Shown: positions 6,712-13,007 of the stretch, one piece after another
Layout: each line of letters begins with the position of its first letter
Position numbering within the stretch: the stretch's first letter is position 1
Origin: Caryophanales bacterium UBA7642
GTDB lineage: Bacteria; Bacillota_I; Bacilli_A; RFN20; CAG-288
Reading direction: 5' to 3'
DNA length: 18,267 nt
Assembly (NCBI GenBank): GCA_002483745.1
Contig: DLIM01000041.1
Location: forward strand, 1 to 18,267
The notes under the pieces: generated by a model
Told to the model about the DNA's origin: nothing
Seen by the model: only the letters and a program-made list of their open reading frames with translations
The model's database searches: none
Position numbers and translations under genes: made by a program

Positions 6712-8844
6712 ATGAAACTCATAATTGTCGAGTCTCCACATAAGTGCGAGACAATCGGTAAGTTTTTAGGAAATGACTATAAGGTAATGGCTAGTAAAGG
6801 CCATATCCGTGATTTAGCCAGTTCCGGAAAGATGGGTTTAGGAGTTGATGTTGATCACGACTTCAAACCTACCTATGAAATCTCAACTGACAAAGTCGGA
6901 GTAGTCAAAGAACTTAAAGCAGCTCTAGCCAAAGCCGATGATGTCTATCTGGCAACCGATCCTGATCGTGAAGGAGAAGCTATTTCTTGGCATTTAGCTC
7001 AGGTTCTTAATCTTGATGTCAACACCACTAAAAGACTTGAGTTCCATGAAATCACTAAGCCGGCCATCTTAAAAGCTTTAGAGCATCCTCGTACTATTGA
7101 TTTAAAGCTAGTTGAATCTCAGGAAACCAGAAGAATCATTGATAGATTGATGGGCTACCGTCTTTCTTACCTTTTACAGAAGAAGATTAAGTCCCGTTCA
7201 GCTGGCCGTGTTCAGTCGGTAGTCTTAAAATTTATTGTTGATAAGGAAAAGGAAATTAAAGCCTTTGTCCCTGTTGAATATTGGACTATCTCTGCTGTCT
7301 TTGCCGATAGCCTTAAAGCTGACTTATCCGGATATCAAGGTAAACCTATTAAGGTTAATAACGATGAAGAAGCCACTAAGATTCTTGCCAGTTTACCAAA
7401 CGATTTTGTCGTAAAGTCCTTAAAGACTGAAATCAAATCAAGAGAAGCTAAACCTCCTTTCATTACTTCCACTATGCAGCAGGAAGCCTTCTCTCAGTTC
7501 CATTTTTCCATTAAGAAGACTAGTGCTGTTGCTCAGAAGCTTTATGAAGGCGAAGAAATCAACGGCAATCCTACTGGTTTAATCACTTACATGAGAACTG
7601 ATTCCACTCGTTTGTCTGATGAATTCAAGGATGCCGCTAAGGACTTCATTACTGCTAACTTCGGTGAAAGCTATTTAGGCAAAGTCCATATGCAGAAGGC
7701 TGATAAGAATATTCAGGATGCTCACGAAGCTATCCGTCCTACTGACATCAAGCTTACTCCTGAAGTCGTCAAACCTTTCTTAGCTAAGGATGAATACCAG
7801 CTTTATTGCTTGATCTACGATCGAGCTTTAGCTAGTTTAATGGCTCCTAAACAGACTAGTGTCTCGACTCTAGTCCTTGAAGGAAACGGCTATGATTTCT
7901 CTACTTCTGCTACTCAGCCTGTCTTTGATGGTTATTCAAAGGTCTATGGCAAATATGAAGATAGTGAAGCTCCTTCTAAGCTCCCTGAATTAAAAGAAGG
8001 CAGTGTCTTACCGAAGAAGGATGCCACTAAAGAGCAGCACTTCACTAAGGCTCCGGCTAGATACAACGAAGGTAAGGTTGTTAAATTAATGCAGGAGAAC
8101 GACATTGGCCGTCCTTCTACCTATTCACCGACTATCACCACTTTACTTGGAAGAGACTACATTGAAAATCAGAAGGGAAGTCTAGTTCCTACTGATCAAG
8201 GTATTCTTACCGCTGATGAATTAGAGAAGCATTTCCCGAAGTATATGGATGTTAGCTATACTGCTCAGATGGAAAACAATTTGGATTCCATTGCTGATGG
8301 AAAGACTGATAAAGTCAAGCTTCTTAAAGACTTCTGGGATGAATTCCAGACTTTCTTCAATGAAGCTGATGAAAAGATGGAAAAAATTGCCCCTAAGGAA
8401 GTTGGACGTAACTGTCCTAAATGCGGTGCCCCATTAGTTATGAGACACGGAAAGTTCGGTGACTTTGTTGGCTGCTCTAACTATCCCAAGTGCAACTATA
8501 TCGAAAAACCTAAACCGGATGTCATTGAAGGCAAGACTTGCCCTAAATGCGGTGCTCCCTTAGTTAAAAGACATGGAAGAAAGGGTGACTTCATCGGCTG
8601 CTCTAACTATCCTAAGTGCAACTATATGGAATCCCTTGACGGAAAGGAAATCTCCACTGAGAAGAAACCTTTAGTAATCCCCGATGATGCTCCTATCTGT
8701 CCTAAGTGCCATGTTGGACACTTGATTGAGAAAAAGAGTCGTTGGGGAAAGACCTTCATTGGCTGCTCTAACTATCCTAAATGCCATTATATCCAGCCTG
8801 AACCTGGAGCCAAGAAACCTTCTAAGAAGACTAAAAAAAAGTAG
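6712..8844 (+). CDS. topA: DNA topoisomerase I (type IA)
   Basis: TopA relaxes negative supercoils by passing strands through a 5'-phosphotyrosine break. The 710-residue protein opens with the Toprim domain: LIIVESPHK with Glu7, and ATDPDREGEA with Asp83 and Asp85 for Mg2+ binding. The catalytic tyrosine is Tyr293 in GLITYMRTDSTRLS. Other family signatures include SAGRVQSV (163-170), QDAHEAIRPT and NDIGRPSTYSPTI. The C-terminus has three four-cysteine zinc ribbons, encoded at 8413-8499, 8539-8625 and 8698-8790, each with a CPKC and a C.NYPKC half; the first two are near-duplicates. The protein ends in a lysine-rich tail. The ATG at 6712 has AGGAG at 6697-6701; an in-frame GTG at 6703 is too close to that site. 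The stop is TAG, followed by a clear terminator. Confidence 0.97.
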   Translation: MKLIIVESPHKCETIGKFLGNDYKVMASKGHIRDLASSGKMGLGVDVDHDFKPTYEISTDKVGVVKELKAALAKADDVYLATDPDREGEAISWHLAQVLNLDVNTTKRLEFHEITKPAILKALEHPRTIDLKLVESQETRRIIDRLMGYRLSYLLQKKIKSRSAGRVQSVVLKFIVDKEKEIKAFVPVEYWTISAVFADSLKADLSGYQGKPIKVNNDEEATKILASLPNDFVVKSLKTEIKSREAKPPFITSTMQQEAFSQFHFSIKKTSAVAQKLYEGEEINGNPTGLITYMRTDSTRLSDEFKDAAKDFITANFGESYLGKVHMQKADKNIQDAHEAIRPTDIKLTPEVVKPFLAKDEYQLYCLIYDRALASLMAPKQTSVSTLVLEGNGYDFSTSATQPVFDGYSKVYGKYEDSEAPSKLPELKEGSVLPKKDATKEQHFTKAPARYNEGKVVKLMQENDIGRPSTYSPTITTLLGRDYIENQKGSLVPTDQGILTADELEKHFPKYMDVSYTAQMENNLDSIADGKTDKVKLLKDFWDEFQTFFNEADEKMEKIAPKEVGRNCPKCGAPLVMRHGKFGDFVGCSNYPKCNYIEKPKPDVIEGKTCPKCGAPLVKRHGRKGDFIGCSNYPKCNYMESLDGKEISTEKKPLVIPDDAPICPKCHVGHLIEKKSRWGKTFIGCSNYPKCHYIQPEPGAKKPSKKTKKK

Positions 8845-8849
8845 AATTC

Positions 8850-8880
8850 AGCCGTAGCTTGAATAGCTGCGGCTTTTTCT
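8850..8880 (+). terminator. Intrinsic terminator of topA
   Basis: A 10-bp stem with one G-U pair (8850-8859 with 8865-8874) and a 5-base loop is followed by TTTTTCT. It separates topA from the xer gene, which therefore needs its own promoter. Confidence 0.85.
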
Positions 8881-8903
8881 ATCCCGATTTTCTTAATATC
8901 ATT

Positions 8904-8909
8904 TATAAT
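8904..8909 (+). promoter_or_regulatory. -10 element almost touching the xerC start codon (possible leaderless transcript)
   Basis: A perfect TATAAT sits six bases upstream of the ATG at 8916, so transcription would begin at or next to the start codon. No Shine-Dalgarno precedes that ATG. The -35 region around 8881-8886 shows no clear consensus, so the promoter call rests mainly on the -10. Confidence 0.45.
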
Positions 8910-8915
8910 CAGCTG

Positions 8916-10562
8916 ATGGAAAAAAAAGAAATAGTTAATCGTATTGAATTAATCAATGATCCTGAGCTCAATGATTTCCTCATCTACCTGACTCAAGTGC
9001 TGAGCTACTCGGCCTTGACTGCTAAAAGCTATGGGGAAGATGTGGCTGCCTTTTTGCTTTTCCTGAAGAAAGCCAATAAGCCAAAGGATCAAGTCGATAA
9101 AGAGACAATCAGGATGTATCTGCTTGATCTTAATATTGCCAATATTGATCACGCTTCTATTAAAAGAGCTATCTCTGCTTTAAGGCATTTCTATCGCTAC
9201 TTATGTCACTATAAGAACTTTGCTAATAATCCTTTTGAGACAATCTCTTCTCCTAAGAAGGCTAAGAAACTTCCGGAGTTTTTAACTTTTGAAGAAGTAA
9301 CTGATTTTCTTGATTCCAATAAAAAAAGAACTGATTTCCTTGCTAAAAGGGATCAAGCTATCTTAGAACTGATGTTTGCTTCTGGCTTAAGAGCTGGTGA
9401 AGTGATTTCCCTAAGGACAACTGATTTAGATATGGAACAGCGATTAGTAAAAGTTGTCGGTAAAGGCTCAAAAGAGAGGATAATTCCTTTTTCAAAGACT
9501 GCTAAACTAGCTTTAGAAGATTACCAAGAAGATTTAAGGCCTAGACTTCTTAAAGAAAAGAAGGATGAAGGTATTCTCTTCCTTAATTCTCAAGGGAGTC
9601 CGATTACTGAAAGAGGATTAGAATATCTTGTCAAAGAGTCAGCTTTAAAATCCGGTTTCTCCTTGAAAGTGCATCCCCATATGCTGAGACACTCTTTTGC
9701 TACAGAGCTATTAAACAACGGGACTGATTTAAGAGTTATTCAGGAACTATTAGGACATGAAAGCATCAATACGACTTCTATCTACACCCATGTTTCCTTT
9801 GAAGATTTAAAGAAAACCTATGAAAGATGCTTTCCAAAGGCTAAGATAACTAATGAGGACAATACTATGAAAAAAGCCGTTATATTTGATTTCAATGGCA
9901 CAATGTTTTTTGATGAGGAAAAACATGTGGCTTCCTGGAAGAAGTTTGCCAAAGATGAGTTCAATGTTACTTTGAAAGATGAGGACTTTGCCGAGAACAT
10001 CCATGGGAAGAATAACAACGCAATTCTTACCTATCTGACTGGCCAAGTCTTTACTCCTGAAGAAGTAGCTAAATATGCAGAAAAGAAGGAACTATCCTAT
10101 CAGAAGCTTTGTGAAGAAGACCAAAAGAATCTTCATTTAGTCAAAGGAATTAAATCATTTCTTTCTTTCTTGAACAGCAAGAATATACCCATTGCTATTG
10201 CAACCGCCAGCATGAAACCGAATGTTGATTGGTATTTAAAGACCTTTGATTTGCTGAAGTGGTTCAAAGAAGAAAACATTATTTATGATGATGGCACTCT
10301 AACTAAAGGCAAACCAAATCCTATGATCTATCAAAGAGGTATGAAGACTTTGAATTGCCTTCCTAATAATTGCATTGTTTTTGAGGATGCAATCTCAGGA
10401 GTAAAGAGTGCCTATAATGCCAAAGCTGGTTTAGTGGTGGCTGTTGAAAGACCTGAAAGAGTGGAATCCTTTAAGAAAATGAAGGAAGTTAACTTAGTTA
10501 TTCAGGATTTTGAAAACCTGCCTGCTGAAATCTATGATTTTTTAGGTGTTAAGAACCAGTAA
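8916..10562 (+). CDS. xerC: Tyrosine recombinase XerC/CodV fused in frame to a HAD-family hydrolase
   Basis: This 548-residue reading frame holds two complete proteins. Residues about 1-309 are a Xer recombinase: an N-terminal SAM-like core-binding domain (about 15-105), then the catalytic domain with Arg159, Lys183, His255, Arg258, His281 and nucleophile Tyr290, spaced as in E. coli XerD. Xer enzymes resolve chromosome dimers at dif. The position after topA matches codV of B. subtilis, which supports xerC over a phage integrase. Residues 318-548 are a HAD-superfamily hydrolase (listed separately). The Xer part ends FPKA at 9840-9842, equivalent to the usual HPRA C-terminus. One added T there would create TAA, so the fusion may come from a one-base deletion or a sequence error. 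The ATG at 8916 has no ribosome binding site; an upstream TTG at 8859 lies inside the topA terminator and was rejected as the start. Confidence 0.88.
   Translation: MEKKEIVNRIELINDPELNDFLIYLTQVLSYSALTAKSYGEDVAAFLLFLKKANKPKDQVDKETIRMYLLDLNIANIDHASIKRAISALRHFYRYLCHYKNFANNPFETISSPKKAKKLPEFLTFEEVTDFLDSNKKRTDFLAKRDQAILELMFASGLRAGEVISLRTTDLDMEQRLVKVVGKGSKERIIPFSKTAKLALEDYQEDLRPRLLKEKKDEGILFLNSQGSPITERGLEYLVKESALKSGFSLKVHPHMLRHSFATELLNNGTDLRVIQELLGHESINTTSIYTHVSFEDLKKTYERCFPKAKITNEDNTMKKAVIFDFNGTMFFDEEKHVASWKKFAKDEFNVTLKDEDFAENIHGKNNNAILTYLTGQVFTPEEVAKYAEKKELSYQKLCEEDQKNLHLVKGIKSFLSFLNSKNIPIAIATASMKPNVDWYLKTFDLLKWFKEENIIYDDGTLTKGKPNPMIYQRGMKTLNCLPNNCIVFEDAISGVKSAYNAKAGLVVAVERPERVESFKKMKEVNLVIQDFENLPAEIYDFLGVKNQ
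9867..10562 (+). CDS. HAD-superfamily hydrolase (beta-phosphoglucomutase/phosphatase-like), possible independent start inside the xerC-HAD frame
   Basis: Read from its own ATG this is a complete 231-residue HAD protein. GAGGA at 9855-9859 stands 7 bases before the ATG, an ideal ribosome binding site, so the domain may be made as a separate protein even if the fusion is real. Motif I is VIFDFNGTM with nucleophile Asp8; the second position, normally Asp as acid/base, is Asn10. Motif II is IATAS (about 111-115), motif III is Lys149 in KGKP, and motif IV is Glu173-Asp174 in VFEDAISGVKSA. A helical cap (about 15-90) places it among the C1-cap, beta-phosphoglucomutase or phosphoglycolate phosphatase-like members. 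The substrate cannot be told from sequence. The Asp-to-Asn change could weaken phosphatase activity or alter the chemistry. No functional link to Xer is known to me. Confidence 0.7.
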   Translation: MKKAVIFDFNGTMFFDEEKHVASWKKFAKDEFNVTLKDEDFAENIHGKNNNAILTYLTGQVFTPEEVAKYAEKKELSYQKLCEEDQKNLHLVKGIKSFLSFLNSKNIPIAIATASMKPNVDWYLKTFDLLKWFKEENIIYDDGTLTKGKPNPMIYQRGMKTLNCLPNNCIVFEDAISGVKSAYNAKAGLVVAVERPERVESFKKMKEVNLVIQDFENLPAEIYDFLGVKNQ

Positions 10563-10570
10563 GCATATTA

Positions 10571-10599
10571 TTTCATTTAGCTTAAAAAATCTTTATAAT
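10571..10599 (+). promoter_or_regulatory. Candidate promoter of the flavodiiron gene
   Basis: A perfect TATAAT at 10594-10599 is preceded, 17 bases upstream, by TTTCAT (10571-10576). AGGGAG at 10606-10611 is the ribosome binding site for the ATG at 10620, giving a very short leader. Confidence 0.5.
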
Positions 10600-10619
10600 T
10601 ACATTAGGGAGAAAAGAAA

Positions 10620-11828
10620 ATGCATTGTACAAGAAAAATAGCTGATGAGCTCTATTATGTCGGCGGTAGTGATCGAAGACTGGATAAGTTCGAGAATCTT
10701 CTACCCTTGACTAGAGGTGTTTCTTATAACTCCTATGTGATTTTAGATAAGAAGACCTGTCTAATGGATACGATTGATACTTCATTAACAAGAACTTTCT
10801 TAGATAATCTCGAATATGTCCTTAATGGAAGAAAACTAGATTATTTAGTTGTTCATCATATGGAGCCTGATCACGCTTACAACTTAACTCAGGTTTTATA
10901 TCGTCATCCTGAGACTAAAGTGGTCGGAAACTTAAAGACTTTTGGCTTTATCCACAATTTCTTCCCAGAACTTAATTTAGAAGATAAGAAAATAGTTGTT
11001 AAAGAGGGAGACACTCTTGATTTAGGAACTCATAAGCTTCATTTCTGCTTAACTCCAATGGTTCATTGGCCGGAAGTTATGATGTCTTTTGAAGAAAAAG
11101 AAGGCTGGGCTTTTACCGCTGATGCTTTTGGTACTTTTGATTCCCTTGATGGCAATCTCTTTGCGGATCAGCTCGATTTTGAGCACGAAAGATTAGCCGA
11201 AGCTAGAAGATATTATGCTAACATTGTCGGAAAGTATGGTCTTCAAGTTCAGATGGCTTTCAAGAAGCTTTTACCTCTTCCGATTAAGATGATTCTTCCT
11301 CTTCATGGACCTATCTATAGGACTAAGGAAGATATCAGCTTTATTGTCGATAAATATCAGAAATGGTCAACCTATACTCCTGAGACTAAGGGAGTCATCA
11401 TTGTTTATGGAACTATGTATGGCGATACTGGAGTAGCTAGTGATATCTTAGCTGACGATTTATCAGAATTAGGTGTTAAAGATATCCAGGTTTATGATGC
11501 TTCTAAGGTTGATCCTTCCTACTTAGTCAGCGAAGCTTTTAGAGTCTCCAATATTGTGATTCTTTCTCCTACCTATAATGCTACTATCTATCCAGCTATT
11601 GATACCTTCATTACTGATTTCCTAAGAATGGGATTGCAGAACCGTACCTTTACTTTAGGACAGAATGGCAGTTGGGTACCTCAGGCTTTGAATTTAATCA
11701 AGTCTAAACTTGATGCCGGCAAGAATTATTCTTATACTTCAACTGAAATCTCTATTGCTTCCTCCTTGAATGATGAACAATTAGATACGCTTAAGCAGAT
11801 GGCTAAGGAAATCAAAGAAACACTTTAA
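10620..11828 (+). CDS. fprA: Flavodiiron protein (A-type flavoprotein, O2/NO reductase)
   Basis: Flavodiiron proteins reduce O2 to water and/or NO to N2O in the cytoplasm of anaerobes. The 402-residue protein has the class A layout. Residues about 1-250 form a metallo-beta-lactamase-like diiron domain, with ligands in HMEPDH (His80, Glu82, Asp84, His85), His149 (PMVHWPE), Asp168 (TADAFGTFDS) and His229 (LPLHGPI), close to the positions in Desulfovibrio rubredoxin:oxygen oxidoreductase. Residues about 257-402 form a flavodoxin-like domain with the FMN phosphate loop VYGTMYGDTG. No rubredoxin or NAD(P)H reductase domain is fused, so a separate electron donor is needed. The ATG has AGGGAG eight bases upstream and its own TATAAT. 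The gene indicates an anaerobic organism that meets oxygen or NO. Substrate preference cannot be judged here. Confidence 0.95.
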   Translation: MHCTRKIADELYYVGGSDRRLDKFENLLPLTRGVSYNSYVILDKKTCLMDTIDTSLTRTFLDNLEYVLNGRKLDYLVVHHMEPDHAYNLTQVLYRHPETKVVGNLKTFGFIHNFFPELNLEDKKIVVKEGDTLDLGTHKLHFCLTPMVHWPEVMMSFEEKEGWAFTADAFGTFDSLDGNLFADQLDFEHERLAEARRYYANIVGKYGLQVQMAFKKLLPLPIKMILPLHGPIYRTKEDISFIVDKYQKWSTYTPETKGVIIVYGTMYGDTGVASDILADDLSELGVKDIQVYDASKVDPSYLVSEAFRVSNIVILSPTYNATIYPAIDTFITDFLRMGLQNRTFTLGQNGSWVPQALNLIKSKLDAGKNYSYTSTEISIASSLNDEQLDTLKQMAKEIKETL

Positions 11829-11859
11829 AGTATTGCTTTTATTTAAAAATGCTTTCTTT
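11827..11859 (+). terminator. Weak hairpin after the flavodiiron gene
   Basis: AAAGTATT (11827-11834) can pair with AATGCTTT (11848-11855), with one G-U pair and a 13-base A/T-rich loop, followed by CTTT. The stem overlaps the stop codon and the T-run is poor, so this is a low-confidence terminator. Confidence 0.25.
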
Positions 11860-11881
11860 GCCTTAAGTCGATAGCTATACT
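11853..11881 (+). promoter_or_regulatory. Candidate promoter of cdaA
   Basis: TATACT (11876-11881) lies 17 bases downstream of TTTCTT (11853-11858). Transcription would start near 11888. A GAAGGG follows at 11888-11893 but is about 21 bases from the ATG at 11915, too far for a normal ribosome binding site. Confidence 0.4.
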
Positions 11882-11914
11882 ATTTATGAAGGGTCAGAAT
11901 TTTTAATTAAATAT

Positions 11915-12703
11915 ATGATTAATTTTAATATACTTACCGGGTTCAGCGAAGTAACGCCTGATTTTTCTAATCCAAATTTTATCGCTGATCTTATTCTTTG
12001 CTCGGTTTTTATTATTTTGTTTACTGTCTTTGTGGCCATTAGGATCAACCGTTTATTTATTTGGCTGTTCTATGGAATAATAGATGCTCTCTTTATCATA
12101 TCCTTCTGCTTTGGACTTGAAGGGCTTGCCTTAACTTCCTTGATCTTGTTAGCATCCGGAACGATTGTCTTTGTCTTCATTAATTCTGGTGTCGTGAGGA
12201 AGTATGTTGCTAAGCCTCTGAAATCCGGTAAGACCTTTAAAGCTTCATCTACTGATTCTTTCGATAAAGAGAAACTGATTGAGAATGTCTGCATGGCTGT
12301 TAATTGGTTAAGTGCCAATAAAGTGGGTGCCTTGATTACCTTTGAAAGAAACACTCCTTTGAATGACTTTATGAAGAGCGGGACAATCATTAATTGCCCA
12401 TTCACTCCTGAATTAGTTGAAACTATCTTCTATGAAGGAACCCGATTACATGATGGTGCTATCATTGTCAAAAACGATACTATCGTTGCTGCTGCTGTTT
12501 ATTATCCCCCGTCCACTAAGACAGTAGTTGGAAAATTTGGTGCTAGACATCGTGCCGCTTTAGGAATTTCTGAGATTACCGATAGTATTACGATTGTTGT
12601 CTCAGAAGAGACTGGTAGAATCTCTATCGCTCATGCTGGCATGCTTGATAATGTGAAGACTGATGAATTTGATAAAGTCTTCCGTAATCAGATTGCTAGC
12701 TAA
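11915..12703 (+). CDS. cdaA: Membrane diadenylate cyclase CdaA (DacA)
   Basis: CdaA makes the second messenger c-di-AMP from two ATP; c-di-AMP controls potassium and osmolyte transport in Firmicutes. The 262-residue protein begins with hydrophobic segments at about 23-43, 48-64 and 68-90, consistent with the usual three membrane helices. A short linker leads to the cytoplasmic DAC domain (about 115-255), with the catalytic motifs LHDGAIIV (DGA at 180-182) and FGARHRAALG (RHR at 211-213). Length and layout match the family (about 270 residues). The start is the first in-frame ATG; no Shine-Dalgarno is at the usual distance. In many Bacilli cdaA is followed by cdaR (ybbR) and glmM. Here a terminator and an unrelated lipoprotein gene follow, so the usual partner is not adjacent. 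Confidence 0.95.
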   Translation: MINFNILTGFSEVTPDFSNPNFIADLILCSVFIILFTVFVAIRINRLFIWLFYGIIDALFIISFCFGLEGLALTSLILLASGTIVFVFINSGVVRKYVAKPLKSGKTFKASSTDSFDKEKLIENVCMAVNWLSANKVGALITFERNTPLNDFMKSGTIINCPFTPELVETIFYEGTRLHDGAIIVKNDTIVAAAVYYPPSTKTVVGKFGARHRAALGISEITDSITIVVSEETGRISIAHAGMLDNVKTDEFDKVFRNQIAS

Positions 12704-12725
12704 TCCTAAATTATTTATTGAAATT

Positions 12726-12750
12726 AAGCCTTCCCTAGTGAAGGCTTTTT
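12726..12750 (+). terminator. Intrinsic terminator of cdaA
   Basis: An 8-bp stem AAGCCTTC (12726-12733) with GAAGGCTT (12740-12747) encloses a 6-base loop and is followed by T to 12750. Confidence 0.85.
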
Positions 12751-12947
12751 ATATATAAATCTCTTTTTTAAAGCGAAAATTGCGGACCTTAGATTACCAA
12801 TTTCGCAAAAGAAAGCGGTATCATTTGATAATGTTCAGGTGTTAAATATGTTTACTGATTTTTATAAATAAGGAAAATTTACCCAAGGCAAAGCACTTTT
12901 TAAATAATTAGCTTGTCAAAAAATCTTTTTTGCTTTTTAAAACCTTA

Positions 12948-12980
12948 TTGTTTTGTTGACATTCACTTTCTTATGATAAA
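12948..12980 (+). promoter_or_regulatory. Promoter region of the large lipoprotein operon
   Basis: TTGACA (12956-12961) has no good -10 at 16-18 bases; the nearest are TATGAT (12972-12977) at 10 bases and TAAAGC (12977-12982) at 15. An alternative pair is TTGTTT (12948-12953) with TATGAT, 18 bases apart. AAAGGA at 12995-13000 is the ribosome binding site. Confidence 0.4.
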
Positions 12981-13007
12981 GCGTTGCAAAATTGAAAGGA
13001 TACTGTT

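Larger units (their letters stand above)
12704..13007. other. 304-base A/T-rich intergenic region between cdaA and the large lipoprotein
   Basis: After the cdaA terminator the region holds an imperfect inverted repeat, GCGAAAATTG (12773-12782) with CAATTTCGC (12798-12806), one bulged A. It also holds a short palindrome TATCATTTGATA (12819-12830). A TTGACA at 12956-12961 and TATGAT at 12972-12977 suggest a promoter near the lipoprotein gene. A seven-codon ATG frame at 12848-12871 lies behind an AGGTG; I do not treat it as a gene. No RNA gene was recognised. Confidence 0.5.

Noticed and set aside
8413..8790. Tandem DNA repeats that might be mistaken for a repeat array
   Set aside because: They encode the three zinc ribbons of TopA; spacing and sequence are explained by the protein. 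No CRISPR-like array exists in the window.
8859..8915. Upstream TTG extension of xerC by 19 codons
   Set aside because: The extension runs through the topA terminator hairpin and adds non-conserved sequence. The ATG at 8916 fits the usual Xer N-terminus better.
8916..9866. Phage or integrative-element integrase reading of the tyrosine recombinase
   Set aside because: Position after topA, length and catalytic spacing fit the housekeeping XerC/CodV. No attachment sites, excisionase or phage genes are nearby, and the tRNA is 8 kb away with no duplicated end.
12070..12405. 111-codon minus-strand frame inside cdaA
   Set aside because: Antisense to a conserved gene; its sequence is explained by the cdaA codons.
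12848..12871. Seven-codon ATG frame behind an AGGTG in the intergenic region
   Set aside because: Too short to support without conservation, and no leader-peptide features or attenuator follow.
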